A stretch of 64,000 bases of DNA from an uncultured Kiritimatiellota bacterium (GTDB lineage: Bacteria; Verrucomicrobiota; Kiritimatiellia; RFP12; DVOR01), in contig CALXMW010000007.1 in the NCBI GenBank assembly GCA_944389585.1, positions 1 to 64,000 on the forward strand. Direction: 5' to 3'. Position 1 is the first letter of the stretch, and each line of letters opens with the position of its first letter. The translations under genes and the position numbers were made by a program. The notes under the pieces were generated by a model that saw nothing but the letters and a program-made list of their open reading frames with translations, had not been told where the DNA came from and searched no databases. This document shows, piece after piece, positions 14,683-22,507 of this stretch.

Positions 14683-15591
14683 TCAGGCCGTCGCGGCGGA
14701 GACGAGGCGGACGCACTTTTCGGCCTGGGCGAGGGCGGCGCCGAAGACGATCTCGTGGGTGGCGTAGTTGGAGCCGGTGGCGGGGGAGCCGTGGCGGCGC
14801 GCACCGAGGACGAGGCCGGAGACTTCGTCGCGGGTGGTGCCGATTTCCTCATAGACGGAGGGGGATTTGACGGGGACCAGGCGCGAGGCGACGACGAGGG
14901 CGTCGGTGGGGATGAGGGCGCCGTTGAGCTTTTCGTCGGCGGAGGTGGAGAGGTCGCTGTTCTCGATGACGGCCTTGAAGCCGTAGAGCCCCTCGACGAC
15001 GCCGTGGCGGATGGCCTCGGGGCCGCCGTAAGCGTTGGCGTCGAGCGTCGCCAGCAGGGCGGCAAAAAGCGTGGGCGTCAGCATGAGGACGGTCTCACCG
15101 GGGTCGATGTCGGCCTTGGAGCAGGTGTCGCGGAGTTTGGCCACCGTTTCCTTGGTGACGGAGGCGAAGACGGATTCGTTGGTGGCGGACTTGGGGATTT
15201 TGGTTTTGTTGATGAGGGCGGAGACGGAGGAGGCGATGGCCTTGGAAATGGCGACGCCGCTGGCCTCGCCGGCCTTGCTCCAGAAGTTGGAGCCGTTCAC
15301 CTCCATGAAATCCTTGTCGGTGAAACCAAAGGTGTGCTTGACGTGGTGATCAAAGGTGACTTCGGGATAGAGAACGGAACCGTCGATCGTCTCGTAGTTG
15401 TTGGTTTTTTCGTTGAACTCGGAGGCGACGCCGTGCTTGAAGACCGGGACCTTCATGGTGGTGCCGGGCTGGACGGCCTCGCTGGAGAAGTCCGTTGCGA
15501 AGTAGACGACCCTGGCAAGGGCCTTGCGGGAAGCGACGATGGCCTTGTCGGTGGCGAAGGTCAACTGGGGGGAGGTGAGGGAAGTAGGCAT
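14683..15591 (-). CDS. Major capsid protein
   Basis: 302 residues. No signal peptide; the pattern of an N-terminal helical arm followed by KVPVFKHGVASEFNEKTNNY, TFGFTDKDFMEVNGSNFWSK and a C-terminal ARRHGSPATGSNYATHEIVF is that of an HK97-fold coat protein. It directly follows the protease/scaffold gene, the order normal in Mu-type phages (I then T). I do not claim the specific gpT family. Confidence 0.7.
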   Translation of the reverse strand: MPTSLTSPQLTFATDKAIVASRKALARVVYFATDFSSEAVQPGTTMKVPVFKHGVASEFNEKTNNYETIDGSVLYPEVTFDHHVKHTFGFTDKDFMEVNGSNFWSKAGEASGVAISKAIASSVSALINKTKIPKSATNESVFASVTKETVAKLRDTCSKADIDPGETVLMLTPTLFAALLATLDANAYGGPEAIRHGVVEGLYGFKAVIENSDLSTSADEKLNGALIPTDALVVASRLVPVKSPSVYEEIGTTRDEVSGLVLGARRHGSPATGSNYATHEIVFGAALAQAEKCVRLVSAATA

Positions 15592-15644
15592 GGCGATGTC
15601 CTTTCTGGAAGTTTGGAAGTTTTGAGGCTTGGTTGCCTAGGGCC

Positions 15645-16616
15645 TCAGAGGAGGCCGCGCTCGATGGCGGCGCAGCGCTCCTCGGGGGTGCGGCAGGCGG
15701 CCAGGGGGTTGGCGGGCTCGGCGGGGCGGCGGGCGGCGGCGGCGTTGCAGACGGGGCGCGCGGCGGGCTTGGGCGCGGGGGCGGGGGACTTGAGGCAGGC
15801 CAGGGTGGCCTTGACGGCGTCGCGGTTGGTCACGTAGAGGCGCTTGAAGGCCTCCTTGTTGGCGATCTTGTCCTTGTTTTCCTCGGCGGCGGCCTCGGCC
15901 TCGGCGTTGAGGGCGGCCTCCTGCGCCTCGGCGGCGGCCTGGGCGAGGCCATCGACGGCCTGGAGGATGGCGGCGTCGTCGGCGTCGGGGCCGAGGCCGA
16001 GGATCTCGAGGAGGCGCGCGCGGAGGTCGGGCGCGGCGGGGGTGGGTTCGGTGGTGTCGGGTTCCATGGTGGTTCCTTTGTTGGGGGTGAAAACGTGAAT
16101 CGTGAATCGCGAATCGCGAATCGTCTCGGGGTGGGGCTTCGCCCCACGCCCCTGCGGCTTGCCTGTCGCGGCACGCGGTTCCATTCGCGTGTTCAAGACC
16201 GGGCGGACGGGCAGATTGGGCTTGTTGGTGAGGCCGACGGAGACGAGGCGGCAGGGGCGGTCGTGAGAGTCGAGCTCCCAGACGGGGGAGAGGAAGCGGA
16301 GGCGGCGGTTGGAGACGGCGTCGGCCCCCGCGTCGGTGAAGCGGAAGGTGGCCAGCAACCCCTTGGCGGGGTCGACGCGCACGCGCTGGACCCAGGCCGC
16401 CGCCTCGGTGTCGCCCCCCGTCTCGGCGTGGTGCTCGAAGTCGACGAGGACCTCGGGGCGGAAGTTGGCCACGACGGCCTCGAAGGCGGCGCGGTCGCAG
16501 CGCTGGATCACGCGCTCATCCCCGCGCAGGCCGGGGAAGGCGCCGTAGGGGGAGAGCTGCACCTCCAGCTCGTCGCCGGGTCGGATGGTCTTGGGAAGGG
16601 TCTGCGTCGCGTTCAT
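15645..16616 (-). CDS. Prohead protease/scaffold, Mu gpI-like
   Basis: 323 residues. Residues 1-142 are the protease domain with the gpI hallmark VLVDFEHHAETGGD. Residues 143-174 are encoded by a heptamer element. From Met184 (ATG at 16067, preceded by AAAGGAA) begins a helical, Glu/Ala-rich scaffold-like region, so a separate scaffold product (as Mu gpZ) could be made from the internal start. The element therefore sits exactly between the two functional halves. First gene of the large late operon. Confidence 0.8.
   Translation of the reverse strand: MNATQTLPKTIRPGDELEVQLSPYGAFPGLRGDERVIQRCDRAAFEAVVANFRPEVLVDFEHHAETGGDTEAAAWVQRVRVDPAKGLLATFRFTDAGADAVSNRRLRFLSPVWELDSHDRPCRLVSVGLTNKPNLPVRPVLNTRMEPRAATGKPQGRGAKPHPETIRDSRFTIHVFTPNKGTTMEPDTTEPTPAAPDLRARLLEILGLGPDADDAAILQAVDGLAQAAAEAQEAALNAEAEAAAEENKDKIANKEAFKRLYVTNRDAVKATLACLKSPAPAPKPAARPVCNAAAARRPAEPANPLAACRTPEERCAAIERGLL
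16067..16067 (-). promoter_or_regulatory. Internal start for a separate scaffold protein
   Basis: ATG at 16067 in the protease frame with an AAAGGAACC ribosome site just upstream (MEPDTTEPTPAAPDLRARLL). Mu makes its scaffold from an internal start of the protease gene in the same way. Confidence 0.55.
16095..16189. repeat. Heptamer palindromic element between protease and scaffold domains
   Basis: GTGAATC units, GGGGCTTCGCCCC stem-loop and a degenerate right arm; translated in frame as a 30-residue linker (ETIRDSRFTIH). Confidence 0.85.
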
Positions 16617-16692
16617 GGCCCTAGTATCGCACGGGGGGCGGGGGCGCTGAAGGGCAAGTCTTGCAACTTTGCCAAATCTGGCAAAAAACGAG
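16617..16692 (-). promoter_or_regulatory. Putative late promoter with activator palindrome
   Basis: On the minus strand: the dyad TTTGCCA-GATT-TGGCAAA (complement of 16667-16684), GTTGC, then 34 nt later GATACTAGGGCC immediately before the ATG at 16616. No -35 box is visible, as in activator-dependent late promoters of Mu. The second late operon (start 32537) has matching elements. Confidence 0.5.
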
Positions 16693-16717
16693 CCGCCCGA
16701 AGGCGGCCCGTTTTTTG
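16683..16717. terminator. Bidirectional terminator between early and late operons
   Basis: CGAGCCGCC-CGAA-GGCGGCCCG flanked by AAAAAA on the left and TTTTTT on the right, so it can stop transcription on both strands. It would end the early leftward operon before the late promoter. Confidence 0.7.
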
Positions 16718-16844
16718 GAAGCTTGGAAGCTTGGATGTTTGGAAGTTTGGAGGAGCGGAGGAGGTTGGGGCCCGGGCTGTCGCCTGCGGCGACGATGTGG
16801 CCGAAGGGGTGTGGGGCGGAGCCCCACCGCCTAGGGCCAAGCCT

Positions 16845-17162
16845 CTAAGCCTCCAAACTTCCCGCCTTCGCCTCGCCGAGGCGGACGCGGATGCCGGAGA
16901 GCTCGGCGGAGAGGCGGTAGGCGCGGTCGGTACCTTTGGCGATGAAGGCGCGGTGGGCCTTGAGGGCGTCGAGGAGCTCGGCCTCCTTGGCGAGTTGCCT
17001 GGCGCGCCAGTCGCGGTAAGCGTCGAGGCGCTGCTCGATTTCCTTGGCGCGCGCCAGGAGGCGTTGACGCTCTGCGCTGTCGCGCGGCGAATCGTGAATG
17101 GCGAATCGTGAATCGTTCGCCCCTTGCGGGGCGTCGGAGCTGTTCTGGCCGGATACTTGCAT
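16845..17162 (-). CDS. Early phage protein with coiled coil, unknown
   Basis: 105 residues from ATG at 17162. N-terminal tag DAPQGANDSRFAIHDSPR from the heptamer element; residues 30-95 are a long charged helix (RLLARAKEIEQRLDAYRDWR...). The last residues (AGSLEA) are encoded by the 8-bp repeat. Last gene of the early operon. In Mu the middle activator lies in a similar place, but no helix-turn-helix is seen here. Confidence 0.5.
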   Translation of the reverse strand: MQVSGQNSSDAPQGANDSRFAIHDSPRDSAERQRLLARAKEIEQRLDAYRDWRARQLAKEAELLDALKAHRAFIAKGTDRAYRLSAELSGIRVRLGEAKAGSLEA

Positions 17163-17233
17163 GGTTTTCCCTCGGTTTGCCTGTCGCGCGCTTGTCGCGC
17201 GCACGATTCGCGATTCACGATTCACCATTCACG
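17087..17233. repeat. Heptamer palindromic element bracketing the start of the 16845-17162 gene
   Basis: Left arm inside the coding start, right arm upstream (GCACGATTCGCGATTCACG...), ATG at 17162 in between. Stem-loops CGCCCCTTGCGGGGCG and GCGCGCTTGTCGCGCGC. Confidence 0.85.
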
Positions 17234-17254
17234 GCGGCGTCAGCCGCCTGCCCG

Positions 17255-17806
17255 TCAGGCCTCCTCCGTCTTGGGCTCGCAGTAGAAGCGCTCGGTCTGG
17301 GCGACGCGCAGGCCGCAGGCGGCGAGGTCCTCGGCGTCGAGCGCCTTGCCGGCGACGGCGGCCAGGAGCGCGGCCTTGTCGAGCTCCTCGGTGGTGCGGA
17401 CGTATTGGGGGAGGCGCTCCTTGACCATTTGGAGGGCCTGCTCGGCCTTGACGCGGGGGCGGAGGCGGACGGCGGGGTTGCCGAGGCGCCAGCCGATGGT
17501 GCCGTGGGTGAGGACGAGGCTGCGCTTCTCGCCGAAGGCGGCCTTGTGGAGCTCGGCCCAGGAGGCAATCTCCTCGGCGAGGGCCTTTTGGGCGGCGTCG
17601 AGGGCGTCGAGGTCGGCGGCGTAGCGGTCGCGGACGGCCTTGAGCTCGGCGTCCATCTTGGCGGTGAGGGCGCGGCGGCGGGCGTCCTTGAGGGCCAGCT
17701 CGCCCATCAAACGCTCGACGTCGTCGAGCGTTTGGGGCGAATCGTGAATCGCGAATCGCGAATCGTTGCGCCCCTTCGGGGCGTCAGGTGTGGGTTTCGT
17801 TTTCAT
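17255..17806 (-). CDS. gam: Gam-like host-nuclease inhibitor
   Basis: 183 residues. After an N-terminal repeat-encoded tag (DAPKGRNDSRFAIHDSP) comes the Mu Gam layout: a long helical pair (LMGELALKDARRRALTAKMD; VRDRYAADLDALDAAQKALA), then a short beta hairpin (LVLTHGTIGWRLGNPAVRLR) and a C-terminal helical/strand segment ending FYCEPK. Mu Gam binds DNA ends as a Ku-like dimer and protects linear DNA from RecBCD-type nucleases. Located downstream of the transposition genes as in Mu. Confidence 0.75.
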   Translation of the reverse strand: MKTKPTPDAPKGRNDSRFAIHDSPQTLDDVERLMGELALKDARRRALTAKMDAELKAVRDRYAADLDALDAAQKALAEEIASWAELHKAAFGEKRSLVLTHGTIGWRLGNPAVRLRPRVKAEQALQMVKERLPQYVRTTEELDKAALLAAVAGKALDAEDLAACGLRVAQTERFYCEPKTEEA

Positions 17807-17892
17807 GGTGGGATGTCCTTTCTGGAAGTTGGGGGTGTTTGTCGCGCGGCTTGCCGCGCGGGCGATTCGCGATTCACGATTCGCGATTCACG
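17738..17892. repeat. Heptamer palindromic element bracketing the gam start
   Basis: Left arm (17738-17766) inside gam codons 14-23, right arm (17863-17892) overlapping the stop of the upstream gene. ATG 17806 between them. Stem-loops CGCCCCTTCGGGGCG and CGCGCGGCTTGCCGCGCG. Confidence 0.85.
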
Positions 17893-18533
17893 AGCCTGAC
17901 GCGGAAGAGGCGGGGAAGGTCCTTGCCGGGGGCGCGCCGGGGCGTCTTGAGCAGCGCGTTCACCGTCAGCACGTAGCGGGCGTGGAGGTCGAAGGCCAGG
18001 CGCATGGGCCCGCGGGAGCCGTCGGGGAGCTCCTCCCACTTGGCGAAGGGGACGCGGCGGAGGAGGCGGCGGCGGTGGGTGTCGAGCATCTGGAAGAGGC
18101 GGTGGAGGCGGGGGAGGTCGAGGTCGAGCCACCACTCCTCGCCCTCGGCGTGGAGGGCGTCGCGCCAGCCGGCCTGCGCGAGGACGCCGCGGAGGTAGGG
18201 GATGGCGCCGGGGGTCCATTGCTCGGCGAGGTCGGGGAGGGCTTGGGCGATCTCGAAGCACTGGCGGGCGCATGCCTCGGCCATCCTGGCCAGGCGGCGG
18301 CCCTCGGCCGTTCCCCACCGCATGGCCTCGCCGTGGCTCTCGGCCAGGCGGCTGACGTGGGCCATCAGGCGGTCGAAGTCGGCGCCGGAGCCGACGGCCT
18401 TGAGGCTGGGGACGCCGCAGGCCTCGCGGACGATCTCGTGGCGCCAGGCCTCGCGTTCGCCGGGCGGGATGCACTGCCGGTCGCACGCCTGTTGGAAGAC
18501 CTTGAAAAAGGCGACTCTCTGTTTGTCCGTCAT
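17874..18533 (-). CDS. Early phage protein, unknown
   Basis: 219 residues, mostly helical, with many Arg/Trp (MTDKQRVAFFKVFQQACDRQ...). The C-terminus (RVRLVNRES) and stop lie in the arm of a heptamer element. It resembles in size and position the Mu gp16/Mor-region proteins, and the opening 'MTDKQRVAFFKVFQ' is like phage DUF1018-type regulators, but I cannot confirm a DNA-binding motif. Confidence 0.5.
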   Translation of the reverse strand: MTDKQRVAFFKVFQQACDRQCIPPGEREAWRHEIVREACGVPSLKAVGSGADFDRLMAHVSRLAESHGEAMRWGTAEGRRLARMAEACARQCFEIAQALPDLAEQWTPGAIPYLRGVLAQAGWRDALHAEGEEWWLDLDLPRLHRLFQMLDTHRRRLLRRVPFAKWEELPDGSRGPMRLAFDLHARYVLTVNALLKTPRRAPGKDLPRLFRVRLVNRES

Positions 18534-18556
18534 GGTTCACTCCTTTCAGTCGTTCG

Positions 18557-19053
18557 CGCGAATCGTGAATCGTGAATCGTCTCGGGGTGGGGCTGCGCCC
18601 CACGCCCCCTCGTTGCTTCAATCCTCATTGTGGTATCCTTTTGCATGGTTTGATTCAGCATTTGGAGAAGAGATGAAAACGTACCGTGACTTAGAGGCTT
18701 GGCAGGTCGGGATGGACTTGGTGGAGGCTGTCTATCACCTGGCCCGGCGACTTCCCGCCGAGGAACGTTATGCGCTGTCGGACCAGTTGCGCCGGGCGGC
18801 GGTCTCGGTGCCGGCCAACATCGCGGAGGGCTACGCCCGGAACTCCCCGGCGGAGTTTCGCCGATTCGTGCTGATTGCGGCGGGGTCGTGCACGGAGGTG
18901 CAGACGCACCTGCTGATTTGCGAGCGCGTCGGGTTGCAAACGCGTGAGCAGACGCGCCCCGCGCTGTTGCTGACCGACCGGCTTGGCAGAATGCTCCATA
19001 AGTTGGCCTCCTCGTTGGGCTGACGATTCGCGATTCACGATTCACGATTCACG
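18557..19053. repeat. Heptamer palindromic element carrying a four-helix-bundle gene
   Basis: Left arm GCGAATC/GTGAATC with the GGGGCTGCGCCCC stem-loop (18557-18608) and right arm of four inverted heptamers (19024-19053). Instead of the usual 25-60 bp spacer, the arms enclose a complete gene (18673-19023) on the opposite strand from the phage operon. This is the only full-length, gene-bearing copy in the window. Confidence 0.82.
18673..19023 (+). CDS. Four-helix-bundle protein of the 23S-rRNA-intervening-sequence (S23/Avd-like) family
   Basis: 116 residues beginning MKTYRDLEAWQVGMDLVEAV, with the family's core LSDQLRRAAVSVPANIAEGY at about residues 36-55. Members occur in intervening sequences of 23S rRNA genes and, as the related Avd protein, with diversity-generating retroelements; the family is basic and binds nucleic acid. 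The gene runs opposite to the surrounding early operon and is enclosed by the arms of the heptamer element, so it looks like cargo or the helper protein of that element. A promoter with GTATCC lies just upstream. Confidence 0.9.
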   Translation: MKTYRDLEAWQVGMDLVEAVYHLARRLPAEERYALSDQLRRAAVSVPANIAEGYARNSPAEFRRFVLIAAGSCTEVQTHLLICERVGLQTREQTRPALLLTDRLGRMLHKLASSLG

Positions 19054-19068
19054 GAGTTGGTGCGCGCG

Positions 19069-20154
19069 TTAGCGCGTCACCAACTCATACGCGCGGAGGA
19101 CGTGGGGCCAGGCGAGGGGCTCGCCGCGCTTGGCGGCGAGGTTGCCGCCCAGGGCGAGGAGCTTGGTGTAGCGGTTGAGGCGCATATGGCGGAAGGTGGG
19201 GAGGGCCTCGGGCGGGGGCTCGGGCAGGCCGTAGGCCGCGGCCACCTTGAGGAGATCGCCCCACGGCAGGTCGTCGGGGAGCACCAGGCGCTTGATGCAC
19301 CGCTCGCTGAACTGCTCCAGCCACCCCTTGAGGGGGCCCTGGATGAGGTCGTGGTCCAGCGCGCGGGTGCCGCAGACGACGAGCCCGCAGCCGGAGAGGT
19401 CGTGGAGCTCGCGGATATACTCCATGATCTTCATGGCGGCATGGCGGCCCGAGGAGATGGCGAGCTGGTGGAGCTCGTCGACAATGAGGAGGGACTTGGA
19501 ATCGAGCGCCTGTGCGACGCGGCGGCGGAGTTGCTCGGGGGTGGCGCGGGTGGTGACGCCGCAGGCCTCGGCCAGGGCGAAGAGGGCGGTGCGGAAGCCC
19601 GGCGCCGCGGGCATCCGCACGTAGCGGACGACGTACTCCGAGCGCCGCTTGTATTCCAGCAACGCCGTGGTCTTGCCGAGCTGACTGGGGCCGACGACGA
19701 TGGCGGGCATCTGGTGGATCAGCGCCAGGTCGCAGGTCTGGCGGATTTTCTCCCAGACGCTCGTCTCCACGAAGGCGGCGCTCGCCAGCTTGGCGCGCTC
19801 GGCGCGGAGGTGGCGGTATTGCCGGATCTTCTCGATGACGTTCTGCCAGGAGCCCTGATAGGCGCCGTTGAGGACGCGGCTGACGGTGGAGGCGTTGTAG
19901 CCGATGCGGCGCCCGGCCTCGGCGTAGCTGAGGCCCTCGGCGCGCATCTCGCCGATGAGCCAGAGCACCTGCGCGCGGTCGTCGCCGGTGAGGGTGCCCT
20001 CCTCCACCAGCGGCGCGAGCGCCCGGCTCACGGTGTCCGCGCTCATGAGGGCGAGGCCCGTGGGCGGCTTCGCCGCCGGTGAATCGTGAATCGCGAATCG
20101 CGAATCGTCCCGCCCCTGCGGGGCGACGGATTGCGCTGTGTGTGTCGTGTCCAT
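19069..20154 (-). CDS. MuB/TniB-like AAA+ transposition ATPase
   Basis: 361 residues. A repeat-encoded N-terminal tag (APQGRDDSRFAIHDSP) precedes a helix-turn-helix (about 75-97, SYAEAGRRIGYNASTVSRVL), Walker A VGPSQLGKTT (154-163) and Walker B LLIVDELHQL (D226, E227), with a sensor-like VVCGTRAL. This is the MuB layout of a DNA-binding helix-turn-helix plus ATPase. MuB selects target DNA and activates the transposase. Follows the transposase gene in the same operon. Confidence 0.88.
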   Translation of the reverse strand: MDTTHTAQSVAPQGRDDSRFAIHDSPAAKPPTGLALMSADTVSRALAPLVEEGTLTGDDRAQVLWLIGEMRAEGLSYAEAGRRIGYNASTVSRVLNGAYQGSWQNVIEKIRQYRHLRAERAKLASAAFVETSVWEKIRQTCDLALIHQMPAIVVGPSQLGKTTALLEYKRRSEYVVRYVRMPAAPGFRTALFALAEACGVTTRATPEQLRRRVAQALDSKSLLIVDELHQLAISSGRHAAMKIMEYIRELHDLSGCGLVVCGTRALDHDLIQGPLKGWLEQFSERCIKRLVLPDDLPWGDLLKVAAAYGLPEPPPEALPTFRHMRLNRYTKLLALGGNLAAKRGEPLAWPHVLRAYELVTR

Positions 20155-20349
20155 TGTGTACTCCTTGGGTTAGATCAAATCGTCCATGGTGGCGCCGGCG
20201 AGGCCGTGGCCGGAAGCTTGGAGGCTGGCCGTGGAAGGTTTGGCGCGTTGCGCCTGCACGGGAAGGTTGGAGGCTTGGCTTTCGGGGCGGGGGTCGGCCC
20301 GTCGCCCGTCAGGGCGCATCGATTCGCGATTCACGATTCGCGATTCACC
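20079..20349. repeat. Heptamer palindromic element bracketing the MuB start and transposase end
   Basis: Left arm (20079-20108) in MuB codons 16-26; right arm (20311-20349) inside the 3' part of the transposase gene. An 8-bp repeat block (about 20211-20280) lies between. Confidence 0.8.
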
Positions 20350-22428
20350 CTGCGCCTCCGCGAGGAGGTGCTTGTTCCACGCCACATCGGCCTGGTGCTC
20401 CGCGGCGCGGCGCTCGGCCCAGGGGAGGATCTCGCGGCGCTCGAGGGCCTGGATCTTGGCGCGGATCTTGAGGTTGGCCGCCACGCCCTCGGGGTCGTCC
20501 TGGTGGCTGGGGGCGAGGACGGGGGCGAGGCCGAGGTAGCGCCAGGAGCCGTCCTTGGCGGGCTCGGCGACGTAGGCGACGAGCGGTTCGAGGGGGTTGA
20601 CCCAGACCAGCGCCTCCTGGCCGCGGCGGAGGAGCCGCTCCTCGCCCTCGGGGGTCCGGACGACGCCGGCGACCGTGGCGGCGAAGTCGATGGCGGGGTC
20701 CTTGACGCGGAGCTCCACCTTGGCGGAGACGGTGGCGCGCATGGCGAGGCCCTCGCCGAGGATGAGGGGCATGAAGGCGCGGTCGGCGCGGATGACGTCG
20801 CCCTCCCGCCGCTCCCACGCCTCGGCGGGGGAGAGGCGGCGGGCGCGGGTGAGGGCGGGGTCGGCCTCGAGGGCGGCGCGGACGGCGGCGGCGACGGCGG
20901 GGGGCAGCCCCTCGAGGTCGGCCAGCGGCCGCCAGGGCTCGCGGGGGCCCAACCGCCAGGCGGTCTCCACGAAGCCCTGTTCCGCCCACCCCTCGAGGGC
21001 GTGGTCGGTGCGGCCGTTGAGCTCCGCCACGGCCTCGGCCACCAGCGCGGCATAGTCCTGGAAGGGGAGGTAGGGCCAGCGGAGGCGGGCGGGGAGGTCG
21101 GGGTCGCGGGCGGCGAGGGCGCGGCAGGCGCGGAGGAGGGCGGCCTCGGCCTTGTCGCGGGCGTAGAGGTCCTCGGGCGCGGCGTCGCGGTCCTTGCCGA
21201 CCTGCCCGGGCACGTCGGCCAGCAAATCGTGGAGGAGGCTGTGGTTGCCTTCGAGCCGCGCCTTGAAGCGGAAGTTGCCGCGGGGGCGGCCCTCCCAGAG
21301 GCCCTGCGCGAGAGGCTTGGAGAGCTTGCCGCCGGCCAGGAAGCGGACCTTCCCGCCTGTCGCCGCTTCCACGGCGGCGGCGAGGCGCTTGTCGGCGGCG
21401 GCGGTGCCGTGCTCGCCCATCACCGTGGCCCCGCCGGGGGCGTAGCCCTGGACGATGAGCCAATAACCGATGAGGTAGGGCATCATGCGGGCCATGACGA
21501 CCTCGCGCGTGCCGTCGTCGCGGCGCCGGATGGGCTTGAGGAGGTAGCTGCGGAAGCCGGTGGCCACGTCGAGCAGCGCGAGCTCGACGCACCGCTCGGC
21601 GGGGGCGCCGTCGGCCGCGCGGACCTTGACGTCGTGCCACATGTCGTCGATCTCGACGATCTGCCCGCGCAGGAGCCCGGCGCGCGTGCGGGGGACGGAG
21701 GGGAGGAGGGCGCTCGCCGCCAGCGTCCCCTGCCGCGCGGCGGTGAGCGCCCACTTGGAGGGGAGCAGCCGCATGAGGTTGGCCTTGCTCCACCCCGCGG
21801 GGAGCAGCACGCCCGCGCGGTAGGGGCACACGGCCGGCGCCTCGCGCCCGGGGAACTCCGCCGCGTAGAGCTGCCGCCACGTGCCCACCCCGGGGATGGC
21901 CTCGCCCGCGCGGAGGTGGGCGAGGAGCTTATCCCAGGCGCGGCTGGAGACGCGCTGATTCTGGAGGACCAGGCCGCGCCAGAACTGGACGAAGGCGGCG
22001 TTGGCGGCGACCCCCGCGGGGGCGGCGTGGGCGGCCGCGGGCACCAGCGCCTCCCACCCGCGGCCGGGACGCTCGGCCTCGCGCCGACGCCACGCCGCGG
22101 CCTTGCGGTAAAGACTCTTCAGGCTCAGGCCGCGGAGCCCCGCGTGCTCGGCGGCGAGGCGTGCGGCGACGAGCGCGCGCCCCTCGGGCGGGGCGGCGAG
22201 GAAGGCGTGCATCACCCCCACCCATTCCCGCAGCTCCCCCAGCTGACGCGCCGTCAGACGCCCCGCCAGCCGCGCCCAGTCCTCGGCGGGGATGGCGCAG
22301 GGCGGCTGCGCCGCCGCGTGAATCGTGAATCGCGAATCGTGAATCGCTTCGGGGTGGGGCTCCGCCCCACACCCCTTCGTCCCCTCGACCCCGAGGGCGA
22401 CCAAGCCGTTTGCGTTCACTGGTTCCAT
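20170..22428 (-). CDS. MuA-type DDE transposase
   Basis: 752 residues from ATG 22428 (AAGGAAAGG ribosome site). N-terminal DNA-binding part (about 60-235) includes GLRGLSLKSLYRKA and GVGTWRQLYAAEFPGREA. The catalytic core shows IVEIDDMWHDVK (first Asp near residue 260), GEHGTAAADK (near 337, Glu where MuA has Asp336) and LEGNHSLLHDLL (Glu near 393, close to MuA Glu392). A Mu-type C-terminal beta-barrel/clamp region follows. Heptamer elements encode residues about 14-37 and 694-705, so both ends of the protein are extended by repeats. The enzyme cuts the phage ends and joins them to target DNA, giving the 5-bp duplication seen here. Confidence 0.9.
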   Translation of the reverse strand: MEPVNANGLVALGVEGTKGCGAEPHPEAIHDSRFTIHAAAQPPCAIPAEDWARLAGRLTARQLGELREWVGVMHAFLAAPPEGRALVAARLAAEHAGLRGLSLKSLYRKAAAWRRREAERPGRGWEALVPAAAHAAPAGVAANAAFVQFWRGLVLQNQRVSSRAWDKLLAHLRAGEAIPGVGTWRQLYAAEFPGREAPAVCPYRAGVLLPAGWSKANLMRLLPSKWALTAARQGTLAASALLPSVPRTRAGLLRGQIVEIDDMWHDVKVRAADGAPAERCVELALLDVATGFRSYLLKPIRRRDDGTREVVMARMMPYLIGYWLIVQGYAPGGATVMGEHGTAAADKRLAAAVEAATGGKVRFLAGGKLSKPLAQGLWEGRPRGNFRFKARLEGNHSLLHDLLADVPGQVGKDRDAAPEDLYARDKAEAALLRACRALAARDPDLPARLRWPYLPFQDYAALVAEAVAELNGRTDHALEGWAEQGFVETAWRLGPREPWRPLADLEGLPPAVAAAVRAALEADPALTRARRLSPAEAWERREGDVIRADRAFMPLILGEGLAMRATVSAKVELRVKDPAIDFAATVAGVVRTPEGEERLLRRGQEALVWVNPLEPLVAYVAEPAKDGSWRYLGLAPVLAPSHQDDPEGVAANLKIRAKIQALERREILPWAERRAAEHQADVAWNKHLLAEAQGESRIVNRESMRPDGRRADPRPESQASNLPVQAQRAKPSTASLQASGHGLAGATMDDLI

Positions 22429-22503
22429 GTTGCCTTTCCTTCGCTTGCTTTGTCGCGCGGCCCGCCGCGCGCCCGATTCACGATTCACGATTCGCGATTC
22501 ACG
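22319..22503. repeat. Heptamer palindromic element bracketing the transposase start
   Basis: Left arm (22319-22347) in codons 28-37 of the transposase, GGGGCTCCGCCCC stem-loop, ATG at 22428, and right arm (22470-22503) just after the end of the upstream gene. Confidence 0.85.
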
Positions 22504-22507
22504 GCGT

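Noticed and set aside
14312..14716. 134-codon minus-strand ORF between capsid and gp36-like genes
   Set aside because: Made almost wholly of the heptamer and 8-bp repeats; no ribosome site and no protein-like core.
18557..19053. Diversity-generating retroelement
   Set aside because: The Avd-like protein alone is not enough: no reverse transcriptase and no template/variable repeat pair was found in the window.
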